Notes: a model not told the origin generated them from the letters alone. DNA of 64,000 bases from Edaphobacter paludis (GCF_039993895.1 NZ_CP121194.1:2790001-2854000), one strand, 5' to 3'. Positions 1 through 8,924 are shown, numbered from the stretch's first letter. Numbers and translations: made by a program.

Positions 1-115
1 CCAGCAGCGCACCGCTGGGGTCAGTCACGGTTCCCCGTATACTCCCATTCGTAGTTTGACCGAATAGAGGCGCTCCCAAAAGAATGCAAGATAACAAGAT
101 CCCTAAGCATTTCAT
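1..115 (-). CDS. Oar-like TonB-dependent receptor, N-terminal fragment (runs off left edge)
   Basis: Reading the minus strand from an ATG at 115 gives an uninterrupted 38-codon frame to the window edge. It starts MKCLGILLSCILLGAPLFGQ, a classic Sec signal peptide (short basic start, hydrophobic core, small residue before Q), and continues NGSIRGTVTDPSGALL. That continuation is the opening strand of a carboxypeptidase-regulatory-like domain, as found at the N-terminus of Oar-type outer-membrane receptors. The same opening occurs in the complete receptor at 36740. A purine-rich ribosome site (agaaggga) lies about 8 bases upstream of the ATG. The rest of the gene lies outside the window, so the TonB plug and barrel are inferred. 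Other secreted proteins with this domain cannot be excluded. Confidence 0.7.
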   Translation of the reverse strand, partial: MKCLGILLSCILLGAPLFGQTTNGSIRGTVTDPSGALL

Positions 116-569
116 CGGTGTCTTCCCTTCTTGTGCTATCGCCGCTAACACTTATTCGAAGAAGAAGCTCTTTTACGCAACCCGAGAAACTCTACGGCGA
201 TGCAGCGCGAATTGTACGCCGCTCTTTTCTTCTCGTAAAGAAACTATTTGTCTTTTTGCGAACACTATGACTGTAGATACGAAACCTCGTTCATGGAGCA
301 TCCTCAGGCTGGACCGCATCTCTGAAGGTGGAAGGAAGAGAGGTAGTCAGCGATTGGGGGCAGGTGCTTGCCTGCAACGAACCAGCGCCCCATCTTCCGG
401 CGGCGATGCAAAACGCACTCTCTGTATAAAGGGGCAGCGTTTCGCAATTACATCGGCAAAATGCTTCCAAGTGGTCGAGTTTTGGCACACCAAATCCCCA
501 GCGTTCAAACATGGTTGCCCTAACTACCAAATTCCGTTATCTTTAGAGAGTTGCATCCAAACGCAATGT
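116..569. other. Intergenic region without a recognisable gene
   Basis: This stretch lies between the divergent receptor fragment and tRNA-Arg. Frames open here on both strands, but their translations show no recognisable domain, signal peptide or consistent codon bias. A short GC-rich hairpin (gcaggtgcttgcctgc) is visible around 360-375. The receptor promoter on the minus strand must lie in the left part, but no convincing -35/-10 pair was found. Confidence 0.5.
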
Positions 570-646
570 GCGCCCGTAGCTCAGCTGGATAGAGCAACTG
601 GCTACGAACCAGTAGGTCGGAGGTTCGACTCCTTCCGGGCGCACCA
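570..646 (+). tRNA. tRNA-Arg (anticodon ACG)
   Basis: A full cloverleaf is readable. The acceptor arms are GCGCCCG at 570-576 and CGGGCGC at 636-642. The D-arm sequence is tagctcagctggat. The anticodon stem is ACTGG/CCAGT around loop CTACGAA, which places anticodon ACG at 604-606. The T-arm contains ggttcgactcc. The discriminator is A643 and CCA is encoded at 644-646. ACG (read as inosine-CG) decodes CGN arginine codons. It stands alone between two protein genes, with no sign of an integrated element at its 3' end. Confidence 0.97.
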
Positions 647-828
647 TTTCCCCTTCCCTTCTCCCATCTTTACTTCGAATCCCGGCAAGAAACGCTGCGG
701 CAGATCTGTCAGCGCAGCCTTTCCATCCTTATAGTCGATGCTCCCTATTCAGCCGGACTTCCATCCGGCCACGGCGTATAAGGCGGCCATCCGCCGGTGC
801 GGTAACCAGCTCCAGAATCCTCACACGA

Positions 829-857
829 TTGACGACCAATTTAGTCCGCATTAGACT
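829..857 (+). promoter_or_regulatory. Probable sigma-70 promoter of the iron-uptake operon
   Basis: TTGACG at 829-834 and TAGACT at 852-857 are separated by exactly 17 bases. They match the sigma-70 consensus at five of six and four of six positions. Transcription would start near 864, about 80 bases before the ATG at 946. No clear Fur box could be recognised. The assignment is by position and consensus only. Confidence 0.4.
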
Positions 858-945
858 AGAAGCAGGAACGCCAGCCAGTCCAGAACAGCATCGAGGATCA
901 GCCTTCACGCGCTCGCGGAAAGCCTCCAGGGAAGAGAAAGACCTT

Positions 946-2223
946 ATGTTGCAGGCATTTATCATCACCCTCCGCGAGGGGGTCGAAGCAGCACTGATCG
1001 TCGGAATTGTCTTCGCCTACCTTTCGAAGATCGGCCGCAACGAGCTCAAGCGCATCGTCTTTTGGGCCCTCGGAGCTGCCATCGCCGCCAGCATCGGCGT
1101 AGCTATTGTCGTCGCCCACCTGAACTTCAACTCCGACATCATTGAAGGCTGGGTCATGCTCGCCGCCGCTGTCTTCGTCGTCAGCATGATCTGGTTCATG
1201 CACAAGACAGCCCACTCCATGAAGGGCGAGATCGAATCCAAGGTGGCCAAATTCACCGGCGGCGAAGACGGCGTCTCCCGCATCGGCCTCTTTCTCTTCG
1301 TCTTCCTGCTCGTCCTGCGCGAGGGCGTCGAGACCGTCCTCATTCTCTCCGCCGTCACCCTCAACTCCACCGAACTTCTCAGCTTCACCGGAACCCTTCT
1401 TGGCATCGCCGTAGCCGTAGTCTTCGGTGTGCTCTTCATCCGCGGCAGCGTCAAGATCAATCTCCAGCGCTTCTTCCGCGTCACCACCGTTATCCTCTAC
1501 TTCGTGACCTTCCAGCTAGTCGTCAGCGGTCTGCACGAGCTCAGCGAAAATGGCGTTCTTCCCTCCAGCAACACCGAGATGCGGCTTATCGGCCCCATCG
1601 TCCGCAATGACCTCTTCTTCTTCGTCACCATGCTCGCCCTCGCGGGCCTCATGATGCTGCTCGAATACAAGCGCCGCACCCCAGTCGAGATTCCCTCGAC
1701 CGCCACACCCGCCGACAAGCGCCGCGCCGAGTGGACCCAGCGCCGCGAAAAGATGTGGATGAGCGCCGTCGTCGTCACCAGCTTCGTCTTCATCTTCCTC
1801 TCCACCGCCGAGTTCATCTACGCCAAGAGCACCACTGCGCTCTCGCCGACCACCGACGTCACCCTCGTCGGCAGCCAGGCCATCGTCCCCACCTCGCAGA
1901 TCACCGACGACCAGCTTCACCGCTACGGCGTCCACGTCGACGACGGCAAAGGCGGCACCGCCGAAGTCCGCTTCCTCCTCTACAAAAAGCCCGATGGCAA
2001 CATTGTCTCCGTGGCGGACGCCTGCCACATCTGCGGCCCGGTGGGTTTCTACATCAGCAGCCAAGGAATCACCTGCAAGATGTGCGCCTCCCCGCTGGTG
2101 CCTCAATCCATGGGCCAGCCCGGAGGCTGCAATCCTATCCCGCTCCACTCCACCATCGGCGGGGGTGAAGTCGTCATCGAGGCAGCAGACCTCCGCGCCC
2201 TCGCGCCGGTCTTCGAGCGATGA
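946..2223 (+). CDS. FTR1-family iron permease with C-terminal DUF2318 domain
   Basis: This 425-residue membrane protein is likely to move iron across the inner membrane. It begins MLQAFIITLREGVEAALIVG and repeats a second REGVE motif near residue 125. These are the two RExxE iron-binding helices that define the FTR1/EfeU family. After about seven membrane segments, the last ~100 residues form a soluble extracytoplasmic domain with CHIC, CKMC and GGCNPIP motifs, the signature of DUF2318 (a predicted metal or Fe-S binding domain). In the Campylobacter P19 iron-uptake locus, comparable FTR1 and DUF2318 parts are encoded separately, so this is a fusion. The frame extends upstream to 829, but the ATG at 946 has a purine-rich ribosome site (ggaagagaaag) and begins the conserved first helix. 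It is the first gene of an operon with 2237-5403. Confidence 0.9.
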   Translation: MLQAFIITLREGVEAALIVGIVFAYLSKIGRNELKRIVFWALGAAIAASIGVAIVVAHLNFNSDIIEGWVMLAAAVFVVSMIWFMHKTAHSMKGEIESKVAKFTGGEDGVSRIGLFLFVFLLVLREGVETVLILSAVTLNSTELLSFTGTLLGIAVAVVFGVLFIRGSVKINLQRFFRVTTVILYFVTFQLVVSGLHELSENGVLPSSNTEMRLIGPIVRNDLFFFVTMLALAGLMMLLEYKRRTPVEIPSTATPADKRRAEWTQRREKMWMSAVVVTSFVFIFLSTAEFIYAKSTTALSPTTDVTLVGSQAIVPTSQITDDQLHRYGVHVDDGKGGTAEVRFLLYKKPDGNIVSVADACHICGPVGFYISSQGITCKMCASPLVPQSMGQPGGCNPIPLHSTIGGGEVVIEAADLRALAPVFER

Positions 2224-2236
2224 GGTCGCTACTCTA

Positions 2237-3496
2237 ATGTTCTTCCGCCTCCTATGGGAAAGCTTCCGCCGCCAGCGCCGCCGCAAGGCACTCGCCGGAA
2301 TCGCCATCCTGCTCGGAACAACCGCCGTCACCGCCATGCTCGCCCTCGCCACCACCATCGGCGACCGTATCCATAAAGAGCTGGCAGTCTACGGAGCCAA
2401 CATCGTCGTTACCCCCAGGGCCGACCTGCTCGACGTAAAGATCGGCGGCGTAGACATCAAGCCAGCCACCGGCGGCGCCTACCTCAAAGCCAGCGATCTA
2501 CCCAAGCTCAAAGCCATATTCTGGGCCAACAACATCACCGGGGTCTCCCCCGAACTCCCCATCACGCTCACCCTTGCCAACGGCCAACAGCTTCCGGCCA
2601 CCGGCCTCTGGTTCAATCACAACCTCTCCAACGGCGGCAGCAGCATGATCACCGGCGCACCGCCACTTCACCCATGGTGGAAGCTCACCGGAGCATGGCC
2701 CGCGGCGGCAAACGAAGCCGTCGCCGGACTCGCCACCGGTCTGCACATCGGAGACACCGTTCAGGCTGGCAACACGCCTCTCCGCATCACCGGCCTCGTG
2801 TCCACCGGAGACGCCACCGACAAGCGGCTTCTCCTTCCTCTCGAAACCGCGCAGAAGTTGGCCAACCTTCCCGACGCTGTCTCCCGCGTCGATGTGTCCG
2901 CCCGCACCAAGCCCGAAGACGCCTTCGCTCGCAAAGATCCCGACACGCTCTCGCCGCAGCAGCACGAGATCTGGTACTGCCGCCCCTACGCCAACTCCAT
3001 CGCCTACCAGATCCGCGAAGCCATCCCCGGCGCACAGGCTGAACAAGTCCGCCGCGTCGAGCAGAATGAAGGCAATGTTCTCGAGCGCATCAGCGGACTC
3101 ATGTGGCTTATCAGTGCTGCCGCCCTGCTCGCCGCCGGATTCGCCGTCTCCGCCGCCATGGCCACCGCCATCCTCGAACGCCGCGCCGAAATCGGCCTCA
3201 TGCGCTCGCTCGGAGCCAGCAAAGGCGCCATTGCGTTCCTCTTCTACTCCGAGACTGGCCTTCTAGCCGTCCTTGCTGGAACTATCGGCTATCTCTTCGG
3301 CTCCGGCCTCGCCGCATGGCTGGGCGCCCGCATCTTCGCAGGCGACGGCGCAGCCTCCATTGGGCCTATCCTCAATCCCGTCCTTTTCCCTGTCGTCGTA
3401 GCTCTCGCCCTCTCTGTAGCCATCGCCGGAAGCACGCCCTCCATCCGCACCTCCCTCAAAATGGATCCCTCCACCATCCTCCGGGCGGACGCATGA
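2237..3496 (+). CDS. ABC transporter permease, FtsX/MacB type (first of two)
   Basis: This 419-residue inner-membrane permease has one N-terminal membrane helix (about residues 15-40, after the basic stretch RRQRRRKALAG). A large extracytoplasmic MacB_PCD-like domain follows, and three C-terminal helices form an FtsX domain (LMRSLGAS cytoplasmic loop near residue 325). The ATG at 2237 lies 13 bases after the FTR1 stop. The frame is open further upstream inside the FTR1 gene, but that part is its shadow. The gene overlaps the next permease by four bases (ATGA), indicating translational coupling. With the second permease and the ATPase at 4663 it should form a LolCDE/MacB-like ABC complex. By analogy with the Campylobacter P19 locus it probably assists periplasmic iron delivery to the FTR1 permease. 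Its true cargo is unknown. Confidence 0.85.
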   Translation: MFFRLLWESFRRQRRRKALAGIAILLGTTAVTAMLALATTIGDRIHKELAVYGANIVVTPRADLLDVKIGGVDIKPATGGAYLKASDLPKLKAIFWANNITGVSPELPITLTLANGQQLPATGLWFNHNLSNGGSSMITGAPPLHPWWKLTGAWPAAANEAVAGLATGLHIGDTVQAGNTPLRITGLVSTGDATDKRLLLPLETAQKLANLPDAVSRVDVSARTKPEDAFARKDPDTLSPQQHEIWYCRPYANSIAYQIREAIPGAQAEQVRRVEQNEGNVLERISGLMWLISAAALLAAGFAVSAAMATAILERRAEIGLMRSLGASKGAIAFLFYSETGLLAVLAGTIGYLFGSGLAAWLGARIFAGDGAASIGPILNPVLFPVVVALALSVAIAGSTPSIRTSLKMDPSTILRADA

Positions 3497-4620
3497 GCAA
3501 TCGGGCAAATCGGAATACGCGCAAGCCGCAACTCAGCTTCGTCGGCATGTTGCGCCGCTCGCTTACCCATCGCCGAGCCCGCAGCCTCTCTGCGCTGGTA
3601 GCACTCACCGTCTCCGCCGCCGTCGCCACCGCCTTGCTCACTCTCTACGCCGACCTCAACGCCAAACTCCACAACGAGTTTCGCAACTTCGGAGCCAACG
3701 TAGTCGTCACTGCCTCTGCCTCTTCCCCGCTACCACCCAACGCCCTGGCTCAAATTCAGCAAGCTGCAGGTCCCGACGCTCTCGTCGCTCCCTTCGCCTA
3801 CGCCGTAGCCACCACCGACCGCGGAACCTCCGTCGTCGTCGCTGGAACCGACTTCCCCGCCGTGCAGCGCCTCGACTCCTGGTGGGACCTCACTCACTGG
3901 CCCGCTACGCCGGACGCCGCACTGCTCGGCGACCGCGCCGCAAATTTCGTTGCCGACGAACACGCCGTAAAACTCACCTACGCCGGTAAGGCCATCGCGC
4001 TGATTGGCGCAGGGCGGCTGAAGACCGGAGGCGACGAAGACAGCCGCATCTATATCCCGCTGCCTGCCTTCACCCATTGGACAGGCGTCTCGCCCACAGT
4101 CGTCGAGATCCAGATCCCCGGCGGAGCAGTCGCCGTAGAAGCTGCCCTCACACGCCTTCGCTCACAGTTCCCCGCACTGCAAGTCCAACCAGTTCGGCAA
4201 CTCGTCGAAGGCGAGTCCCGCATCGTAGATCGCACTCACTCCCTCATGTACGGCTCGGTGCTGCTCATCGCCCTCACCGTCGCCGTCAGTGTCCTCGCCA
4301 CTCTCTCCGCCAGCGTCCTCGAACGCCGCCGCGACTTCGCCCTCATGAAAGCGCTCGGAGGCTCGCAAAGCCAACTTATGGGCATGTTCCTGCTCGAGGC
4401 TCTTGTACTGGCGGTGGCTGGAGTTGTCCTCGGCTACGTCGCAGGTTCAGCCGCCGCCTGGGTTATCAGCCAGGCCAACTTCCACACGGCCACCTTCCCC
4501 AGACTCTCCGTCCTTCCGCTAGTACTACTTCTCAATCTAACCATAGCCGCATTGGCAGCGATCTTTCCCGTCCGCGTTCTTCGCGGCCTCCAACCAGCCG
4601 CGCTCTTGAAGGGCGAGTGA
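3493..4620 (+). CDS. ABC transporter permease, FtsX/MacB type (second of two)
   Basis: This is a 375-residue paralogue of the preceding permease with the same architecture: N-terminal helix (LSALVALTVSAAVATALL), extracytoplasmic domain beginning NFGANVVVTAS, and a C-terminal FtsX helix bundle with the LMKALGGS loop. The start is the ATG at 3493 that overlaps the stop of the first permease (ATGA). Both permeases share the phrase GANxVVT after helix 1, so they probably arose by duplication and act as a heterodimer. The ATPase follows after about 40 bases. The substrate is inferred only from the neighbouring FTR1 gene. Confidence 0.85.
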   Translation: MSNRANRNTRKPQLSFVGMLRRSLTHRRARSLSALVALTVSAAVATALLTLYADLNAKLHNEFRNFGANVVVTASASSPLPPNALAQIQQAAGPDALVAPFAYAVATTDRGTSVVVAGTDFPAVQRLDSWWDLTHWPATPDAALLGDRAANFVADEHAVKLTYAGKAIALIGAGRLKTGGDEDSRIYIPLPAFTHWTGVSPTVVEIQIPGGAVAVEAALTRLRSQFPALQVQPVRQLVEGESRIVDRTHSLMYGSVLLIALTVAVSVLATLSASVLERRRDFALMKALGGSQSQLMGMFLLEALVLAVAGVVLGYVAGSAAAWVISQANFHTATFPRLSVLPLVLLLNLTIAALAAIFPVRVLRGLQPAALLKGE

Positions 4621-4662
4621 TAAGTATGCAGTCCACCACAGAGCTAAACTAAAAGAGAGTCA

Positions 4663-5403
4663 ATGCCTGAAAGCCTAAGCCCTATCGAAAGCGAAACTCG
4701 ACGCGATTGCGCCGTCATCTCTCTAAACGGAGTCACTCGCGAGTATGCGGGCCGGGCCGGAAACGTCCGCGCGCTCGACCATGCCGCATTCAGCATTGTT
4801 GCCGGCGAGTGGGTCGCCATTACTGGCCCCTCCGGTTCAGGCAAATCTACCTTGGTCAACCTGATCGGTTGCCTCGACCGGCCCACCGCCGGAGAACTCC
4901 GGATCGACGGCGTTGACGTGGCCACCATGTCCGCTACCGAGCTGGACCGATTCCGCGCGGACAAGATCGGCTTCATCTTCCAGCAATTCCACCTAATCCC
5001 TTATCTTTCAGCGCTTGAGAATGTAATGCTCGCCCAATACTTCCACTCTATGACGGACGAGACAGAAGCTCGCGCCGCACTTGCCCGCGTCGGCCTCGCA
5101 GCCCGCGCCGAACATCTGCCCAGCGAACTCTCCGGCGGCGAGCAGCAGCGCGTCTGCATCGCCCGCGCCCTCATCAATAATCCCCCGATCCTGTTGGCCG
5201 ACGAACCTACCGGCAACCTCGACGCCGCCAACCAGACCATCGTGGCCGAACTGCTTCAGGATCTTCACCGCAACGGCCACACCATCGTCATGGTCACCCA
5301 CGACCCCGAAATGGCCGCTCTCGCGCAGCGCAAGATCGCCTTGAGCCATGGCAAGGTCTTCTGCCACCCAATCGGCTCCCAGGTTGTTACCTTGAAACGC
5401 TGA
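4663..5403 (+). CDS. ABC transporter ATP-binding protein, LolD/MacB type
   Basis: This 246-residue ATPase powers the two upstream permeases. All family motifs are present: Walker [10 protein letters not shown] (residues 55-63), Q-loop FIFQQF, signature LSGGEQQR, Walker [13 protein letters not shown] and switch histidine in MVTHD. It is 42 bases downstream of the second permease, last in the operon. The N-terminus carries about 18 extra residues before the usual first strand ([10 protein letters not shown]). The downstream convergent gene nadK ends 58 bases away, and no clear intrinsic terminator separates them. Role in iron uptake is inferred from the operon; the ATPase identity itself is secure. 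Confidence 0.93.
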   Translation: MPESLSPIESETRRDCAVISLNGVTREYAGRAGNVRALDHAAFSIVAGEWVAITGPSGSGKSTLVNLIGCLDRPTAGELRIDGVDVATMSATELDRFRADKIGFIFQQFHLIPYLSALENVMLAQYFHSMTDETEARAALARVGLAARAEHLPSELSGGEQQRVCIARALINNPPILLADEPTGNLDAANQTIVAELLQDLHRNGHTIVMVTHDPEMAALAQRKIALSHGKVFCHPIGSQVVTLKR

Positions 5404-5461
5404 ATGTGCGGCGAAGGATGACAGTTTTAGAGGGATAACATCTTGCAAATCCCGGCAGAAA

Positions 5462-6319
5462 CTAGCGCTCGCCCCACTTCAACTTTGACCGCAGCACATT
5501 GAAGACGCCATTTGGAGTGTGCCGCAGGAGTCGCACGCTATATTGCGACCGGCAACAATGAACCATGTCCCCTAACATGAGCTCTACCGCCTCCTGCCCG
5601 TCCACCGTCAAGTAGGTTTGGTTCGGAACCCCTTCGATGTGAATGGTGACAGATGAATCTCCAGGCACGACAATGGGCCGCAGCGTCAGTAGATGTGGAC
5701 AGATTGGCGTTACCAGCATGGCATTCACATTCGGCATCACAATCGGACCATTGGCTGCGAGGTTGTAAGCCGTTGACCCAGTGGGGGTTGCCACGATAAT
5801 GCCATCCGCCCGAAACTTGGCCACGAGCTGCGCATCGATCTCCACCATGAAATCGGCCATCCGGGCGATTGTTCCTTTAGATACAACAACATCGTTCAAA
5901 GCATCCCATTGATGCAGCAGCTTGCCATCTCGGCGCAGTTCAGCATGCATCATGCTTCGAACCTCAACATCGGCGCGATGATCGCACCAATCCTGAAGCG
6001 TCATATAAAGGTCGCCCAGAGGAATTTCGGTGAGAAAGCCCAGTGACCCCAGATTTACCGAAAGAATGGGCGTAATCGTCCGTGCAAACGCCCGCGCCGC
6101 CGCCAGCAAAGTTCCGTCGCCGCCCAGCACGATCACCAGATTAGGCTTGTGCGCGGGCATATCCGGCCGTTCAATCCCGCCCGGCACAGCCAGATACGCC
6201 GCACTGTCGGGATCCAGAACGCACTGATAATCATGGATTTCGAGCCAACTCACAAGCTCACGGAGTATACCGGCGAGCTCCGGCTTCTGAGGCTTGGAGA
6301 TGATGGCAACAAGAGGCAT
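5462..6319 (-). CDS. nadK: NAD kinase
   Basis: This cytoplasmic enzyme phosphorylates NAD to NADP using ATP or polyphosphate. The 285-residue length is normal. The diagnostic GGDGT motif is at residues 66-70. It is followed by the NLGSLGFLTEI segment, the NDVVVSKG loop, and the NAD-binding DGIIVATPTGSTAYNLAANGP region (split here as DGIIVATPTGSTAY plus NLAANGP). It starts with ATG at 6319, 32 bases after the stop of tlyA, so the two genes are probably co-transcribed. The tlyA-nadK pairing is common in bacteria, often with recN. Confidence 0.96.
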   Translation of the reverse strand: MPLVAIISKPQKPELAGILRELVSWLEIHDYQCVLDPDSAAYLAVPGGIERPDMPAHKPNLVIVLGGDGTLLAAARAFARTITPILSVNLGSLGFLTEIPLGDLYMTLQDWCDHRADVEVRSMMHAELRRDGKLLHQWDALNDVVVSKGTIARMADFMVEIDAQLVAKFRADGIIVATPTGSTAYNLAANGPIVMPNVNAMLVTPICPHLLTLRPIVVPGDSSVTIHIEGVPNQTYLTVDGQEAVELMLGDMVHCCRSQYSVRLLRHTPNGVFNVLRSKLKWGER

Positions 6320-6351
6320 GTGGCTAGTGTAATGGCACTCTGTCCCTACTC

Positions 6352-7152
6352 CTACGAGTTTTCCTGCCGCCTGAAAGAAGCATGAAGCAGATACTCGTGG
6401 TTCCCTTCCATCCCAAGAATCGGCGAGTCAATCACCTCGATCCCGCTGCCTCCCTGTTCAAGCACACATTTGCGAACGCGCTCCACCGCCTGCTCGCGGG
6501 CTGACGCATCGCGAACGATTCCGCCCTTACCCACATGCGCCCTTCCTGCCTCAAACTGGGGCTTCACCAGGATCACTCCCTCTCCCTCCCACGGCTGCGA
6601 CACCGTAGAAAGCGCGCCAAGGACTGCCGGGAGAACCAGCGTGACTGAGATAAAGGACACATCCATCGCAAAGAAAACCGGCACGACATCGCTTCCCAAC
6701 AACTCGCATGGCGCCAACAGCCGGGCATTGGTACGTTCCCGCAGAGTCACCCGCCGGTCATCACGCAGCTTCTGCGCGATCTGGCCGTAACCTGTATCTA
6801 CTGCGAGCACGCTGGCTGCGCCGCTCTGCAACATGCAGTCGGTAAAGCCGCCCGTCGAAGCTCCAATATCGACACAAGCTTTACCTGCCAGCACAATCTT
6901 CCAGTGGGCGAGCGCCTGCTCCAGCTTCAGTCCACCGCGGCTGACGTACTTCAAATCCGAGCCCAGCAACCGGATCGCGACATCTCCCCGCACTGCCGTT
7001 CCCGGCTTATCCACGCGCTGTTCATCGACCAGCACGCGGCCTGCGAGAATCAACGCTTGCGCCCGCTCCCGCGAGGCGGCGTGTCCCAGGTCGACAAGCA
7101 ATTTGTCCAGACGAATTTTTTCAGCGCGCGTGTTAACGGGAGCGTCCATCAT
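6352..7152 (-). CDS. tlyA: TlyA-family rRNA methyltransferase (hemolysin A-like)
   Basis: This 266-residue protein combines an N-terminal S4 RNA-binding domain (IRLDKLLVDLG to RVLVDEQRVDKPG) with an FtsJ-type SAM-dependent methyltransferase domain (SRGGLKLEQAL, then VDIGASTGGFTDC as the SAM-binding loop). TlyA proteins 2'-O-methylate rRNA, and some were first named hemolysins. Two adjacent ATG codons (7152 and 7149) precede DAPVNTRAEK. The frame remains open to 7248, but that extension is not family-like. It lies directly upstream of nadK on the same strand. The exact methylation site cannot be told from sequence. Confidence 0.92.
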   Translation of the reverse strand: MMDAPVNTRAEKIRLDKLLVDLGHAASRERAQALILAGRVLVDEQRVDKPGTAVRGDVAIRLLGSDLKYVSRGGLKLEQALAHWKIVLAGKACVDIGASTGGFTDCMLQSGAASVLAVDTGYGQIAQKLRDDRRVTLRERTNARLLAPCELLGSDVVPVFFAMDVSFISVTLVLPAVLGALSTVSQPWEGEGVILVKPQFEAGRAHVGKGGIVRDASAREQAVERVRKCVLEQGGSGIEVIDSPILGMEGNHEYLLHASFRRQENS

Positions 7153-7329
7153 CCTGCATCTATTTATAAGGTACATGTTGAGCAGGAGTAAGAATGAGCA
7201 ACTATTGCAATAGATTTTCAAGTAAAGTTGCATTTGTAATGATGCCAATCACACCGCAAGCGGTAGGCCGTCTGTCAAACCGCATATATTCAACACTCCG
7301 ACAATCTGTTACGGGCCCAGGTGCGTTTT

Positions 7330-7896
7330 ATGTATAGAGAGACGGGCATGGTTAACACGCCACCGCTATCTACGCAGGACGATGCAGGACTTCTTGCGTT
7401 AGTGCAGCGAGGCGACGAGTATGCGATGGCGTCCTTGTTCGACCGCTACTCGAAGGTGGTGTACTCCGTGGCGTTGCGGGTGCTTCGCGATCCCGCTGCA
7501 GCGGAAGACGTTTTACAGGAAGTATTCATGCAGATCTGGCGCAATCCCGATGGTTTTGTCGCAACCCGCGGAAGTCTCGGCGGCTGGCTCGCGGTGGTCG
7601 CACGCAACCGGTCGATCGACGCGCTGCGCAGGAAACGGCCCACGGAATCCGTCGACGATATGGCGCTCGCGTCTAACTACAATCTGGCCAACGAGGCCGA
7701 ACAAAACAATATGATGGAGAAGGCACGCGTTGTCATCCAACAGCTTCCTATGGAGCAGCGCAAGACCCTTGAAATGGCATTTTTTGATGGCCTCACCCAC
7801 TCGGAGATCGCCGAAATGACCGGCGACCCGCTTGGCACGGTAAAGACCAGGATACGCAGCGCGCTCTCGACGTTGAGAAAGGCATTCACGGCATGA
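7330..7896 (+). CDS. ECF RNA polymerase sigma factor (SigK-like)
   Basis: This is a 188-residue extracytoplasmic-function sigma factor. Region 2 reads LFDRYSKVVYSVALRVL and AEDVLQEVFMQIWRNP. Region 4 reads LPMEQRKTLEMAFFDGLTHSEIA with a helix-turn-helix ending GTVKTRIRSAL. It should direct RNA polymerase to stress-response promoters, probably including its own. Possible starts are GTG 7321, ATG 7330 and ATG 7348. I chose 7330 (AGG about 8 bases upstream), but 7348 also has a purine-rich site. It overlaps its anti-sigma gene by four bases (ATGA). Confidence 0.9.
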   Translation: MYRETGMVNTPPLSTQDDAGLLALVQRGDEYAMASLFDRYSKVVYSVALRVLRDPAAAEDVLQEVFMQIWRNPDGFVATRGSLGGWLAVVARNRSIDALRRKRPTESVDDMALASNYNLANEAEQNNMMEKARVVIQQLPMEQRKTLEMAFFDGLTHSEIAEMTGDPLGTVKTRIRSALSTLRKAFTA

Positions 7897-8738
7897 ACAC
7901 CACCGGACATATCGAACGCGACGATCTGGTGCTCTTTGCCATGCAGCTTCTCTCGCGAGAAGAGACTGCGCTTGCCGCGGCTCATATCGAACAGTGCCCC
8001 GAGTGCCGCCGCGAACTGGCCGAGGTGCAAGGGGACCTCGCCATCTACGCCATGACGGTGGATATGCAGACACCCCCCGCCGAGGCAAAAGAGCGATTGC
8101 TTAAGCAAGTGGCACACGAAAAAAAGATCATTCCCATCGATATCGCACAGGAGCCCGTGCTTCCTGGCCCCAGTTTTAGCGGCCGCAGATCCCTAAGCGA
8201 CGACGATCTTCCGCAGCGCAGCTTCGCCGGCAGTGTCTTTCCGTGGCTGGGCTGGGCGCTGGCCGCCGGCCTTGCGGTAACCACCGGCAATTTTTATCTT
8301 CAGCGGACAGCCCTGCAGGGTTCCATCGCCGAGCAGAAGGACCAGATCGCGCAACTCACCGTGGATGCTGCCACGGCACACCAGGTCATGGAGACTCTCA
8401 CGGACCGAAACGCCATGCGCGTCACGCTCACCAAGGCGCAGGCCGCGCCGGTTCCCCAGGCCAGGGCTACCTACGTGGCGGACAAGGGCACCCTGATCTT
8501 CCAAGCCAATAATATGGAACAGCTTCAGCCTGCCAAGGTCTACGAGCTCTGGTTGATTCCCGCCAATGGCAGCAGTCCCATTCCTGCGGGCACCTTCCAC
8601 CCCGATGAGCGCGGCTATGCCAGCGTCATCATGCCTCCCCTACCCAAGGGAGTGCAGGCAAAGGCGTTCGGCGTCACTATCGAAAACGAGGGTGGCTCCC
8701 AGACCCCGACCCTGCCGATCATTATGGTCGGCACATAA
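7893..8738 (+). CDS. RskA-type anti-sigma factor with zinc-finger N-terminus
   Basis: This 281-residue membrane protein should hold the upstream sigma factor inactive. The N-terminal cytoplasmic anti-sigma domain carries the HxxxCxxC motif (H31, C35, C38 in HIEQCPECRREL). A single membrane helix follows at about residues 112-130. The external part is an RskA domain (YELWLIPANGSSPIPAG and a hydrophobic C-terminus). Coupled translation with the sigma gene through an ATGA overlap fits a co-stoichiometric pair. Release would normally need regulated proteolysis, but no protease gene is adjacent. The activating signal is unknown. Confidence 0.9.
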   Translation: MNTTGHIERDDLVLFAMQLLSREETALAAAHIEQCPECRRELAEVQGDLAIYAMTVDMQTPPAEAKERLLKQVAHEKKIIPIDIAQEPVLPGPSFSGRRSLSDDDLPQRSFAGSVFPWLGWALAAGLAVTTGNFYLQRTALQGSIAEQKDQIAQLTVDAATAHQVMETLTDRNAMRVTLTKAQAAPVPQARATYVADKGTLIFQANNMEQLQPAKVYELWLIPANGSSPIPAGTFHPDERGYASVIMPPLPKGVQAKAFGVTIENEGGSQTPTLPIIMVGT

Positions 8739-8808
8739 TGTCGTTCAGTCCGAGAGAAGAAATTTCGGGTGTTAGAGCGGAATCATGACTGGTGCCCCGA
8801 AGTCAAAA

Positions 8809-8837
8809 GCGATCCTCCGCCTACGGCGAAGGATCGC
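8809..8837. repeat. Hairpin after the sigma/anti-sigma operon
   Basis: GCGATCCT-C-CGCC, loop tac, GGCG-A-AGGATCGC forms a 12-pair stem with one mismatch. It has no T-run directly after it, so it may be a repeat unit or a weak terminator for the rskA-like gene. Confidence 0.5.
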
Positions 8838-8924
8838 AACTGGGGCTATAGCGCTTTAGTTCGGCTCTAAATAGTTGACTGATTAAATAGTTTAGTAACG
8901 AACCAATTCCTTCGTCTGTCAGCC

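Noticed and set aside
84-734. 216-codon plus-strand frame covering tRNA-Arg
   Set aside because: It runs through the tRNA gene and opposite the receptor signal peptide; its translation is not protein-like.
1516-2358. 280-codon minus-strand frame opposite FTR1
   Set aside because: Its acidic Gly/Asp/Val-rich translation is typical of an antisense shadow, and FTR1 is well supported.
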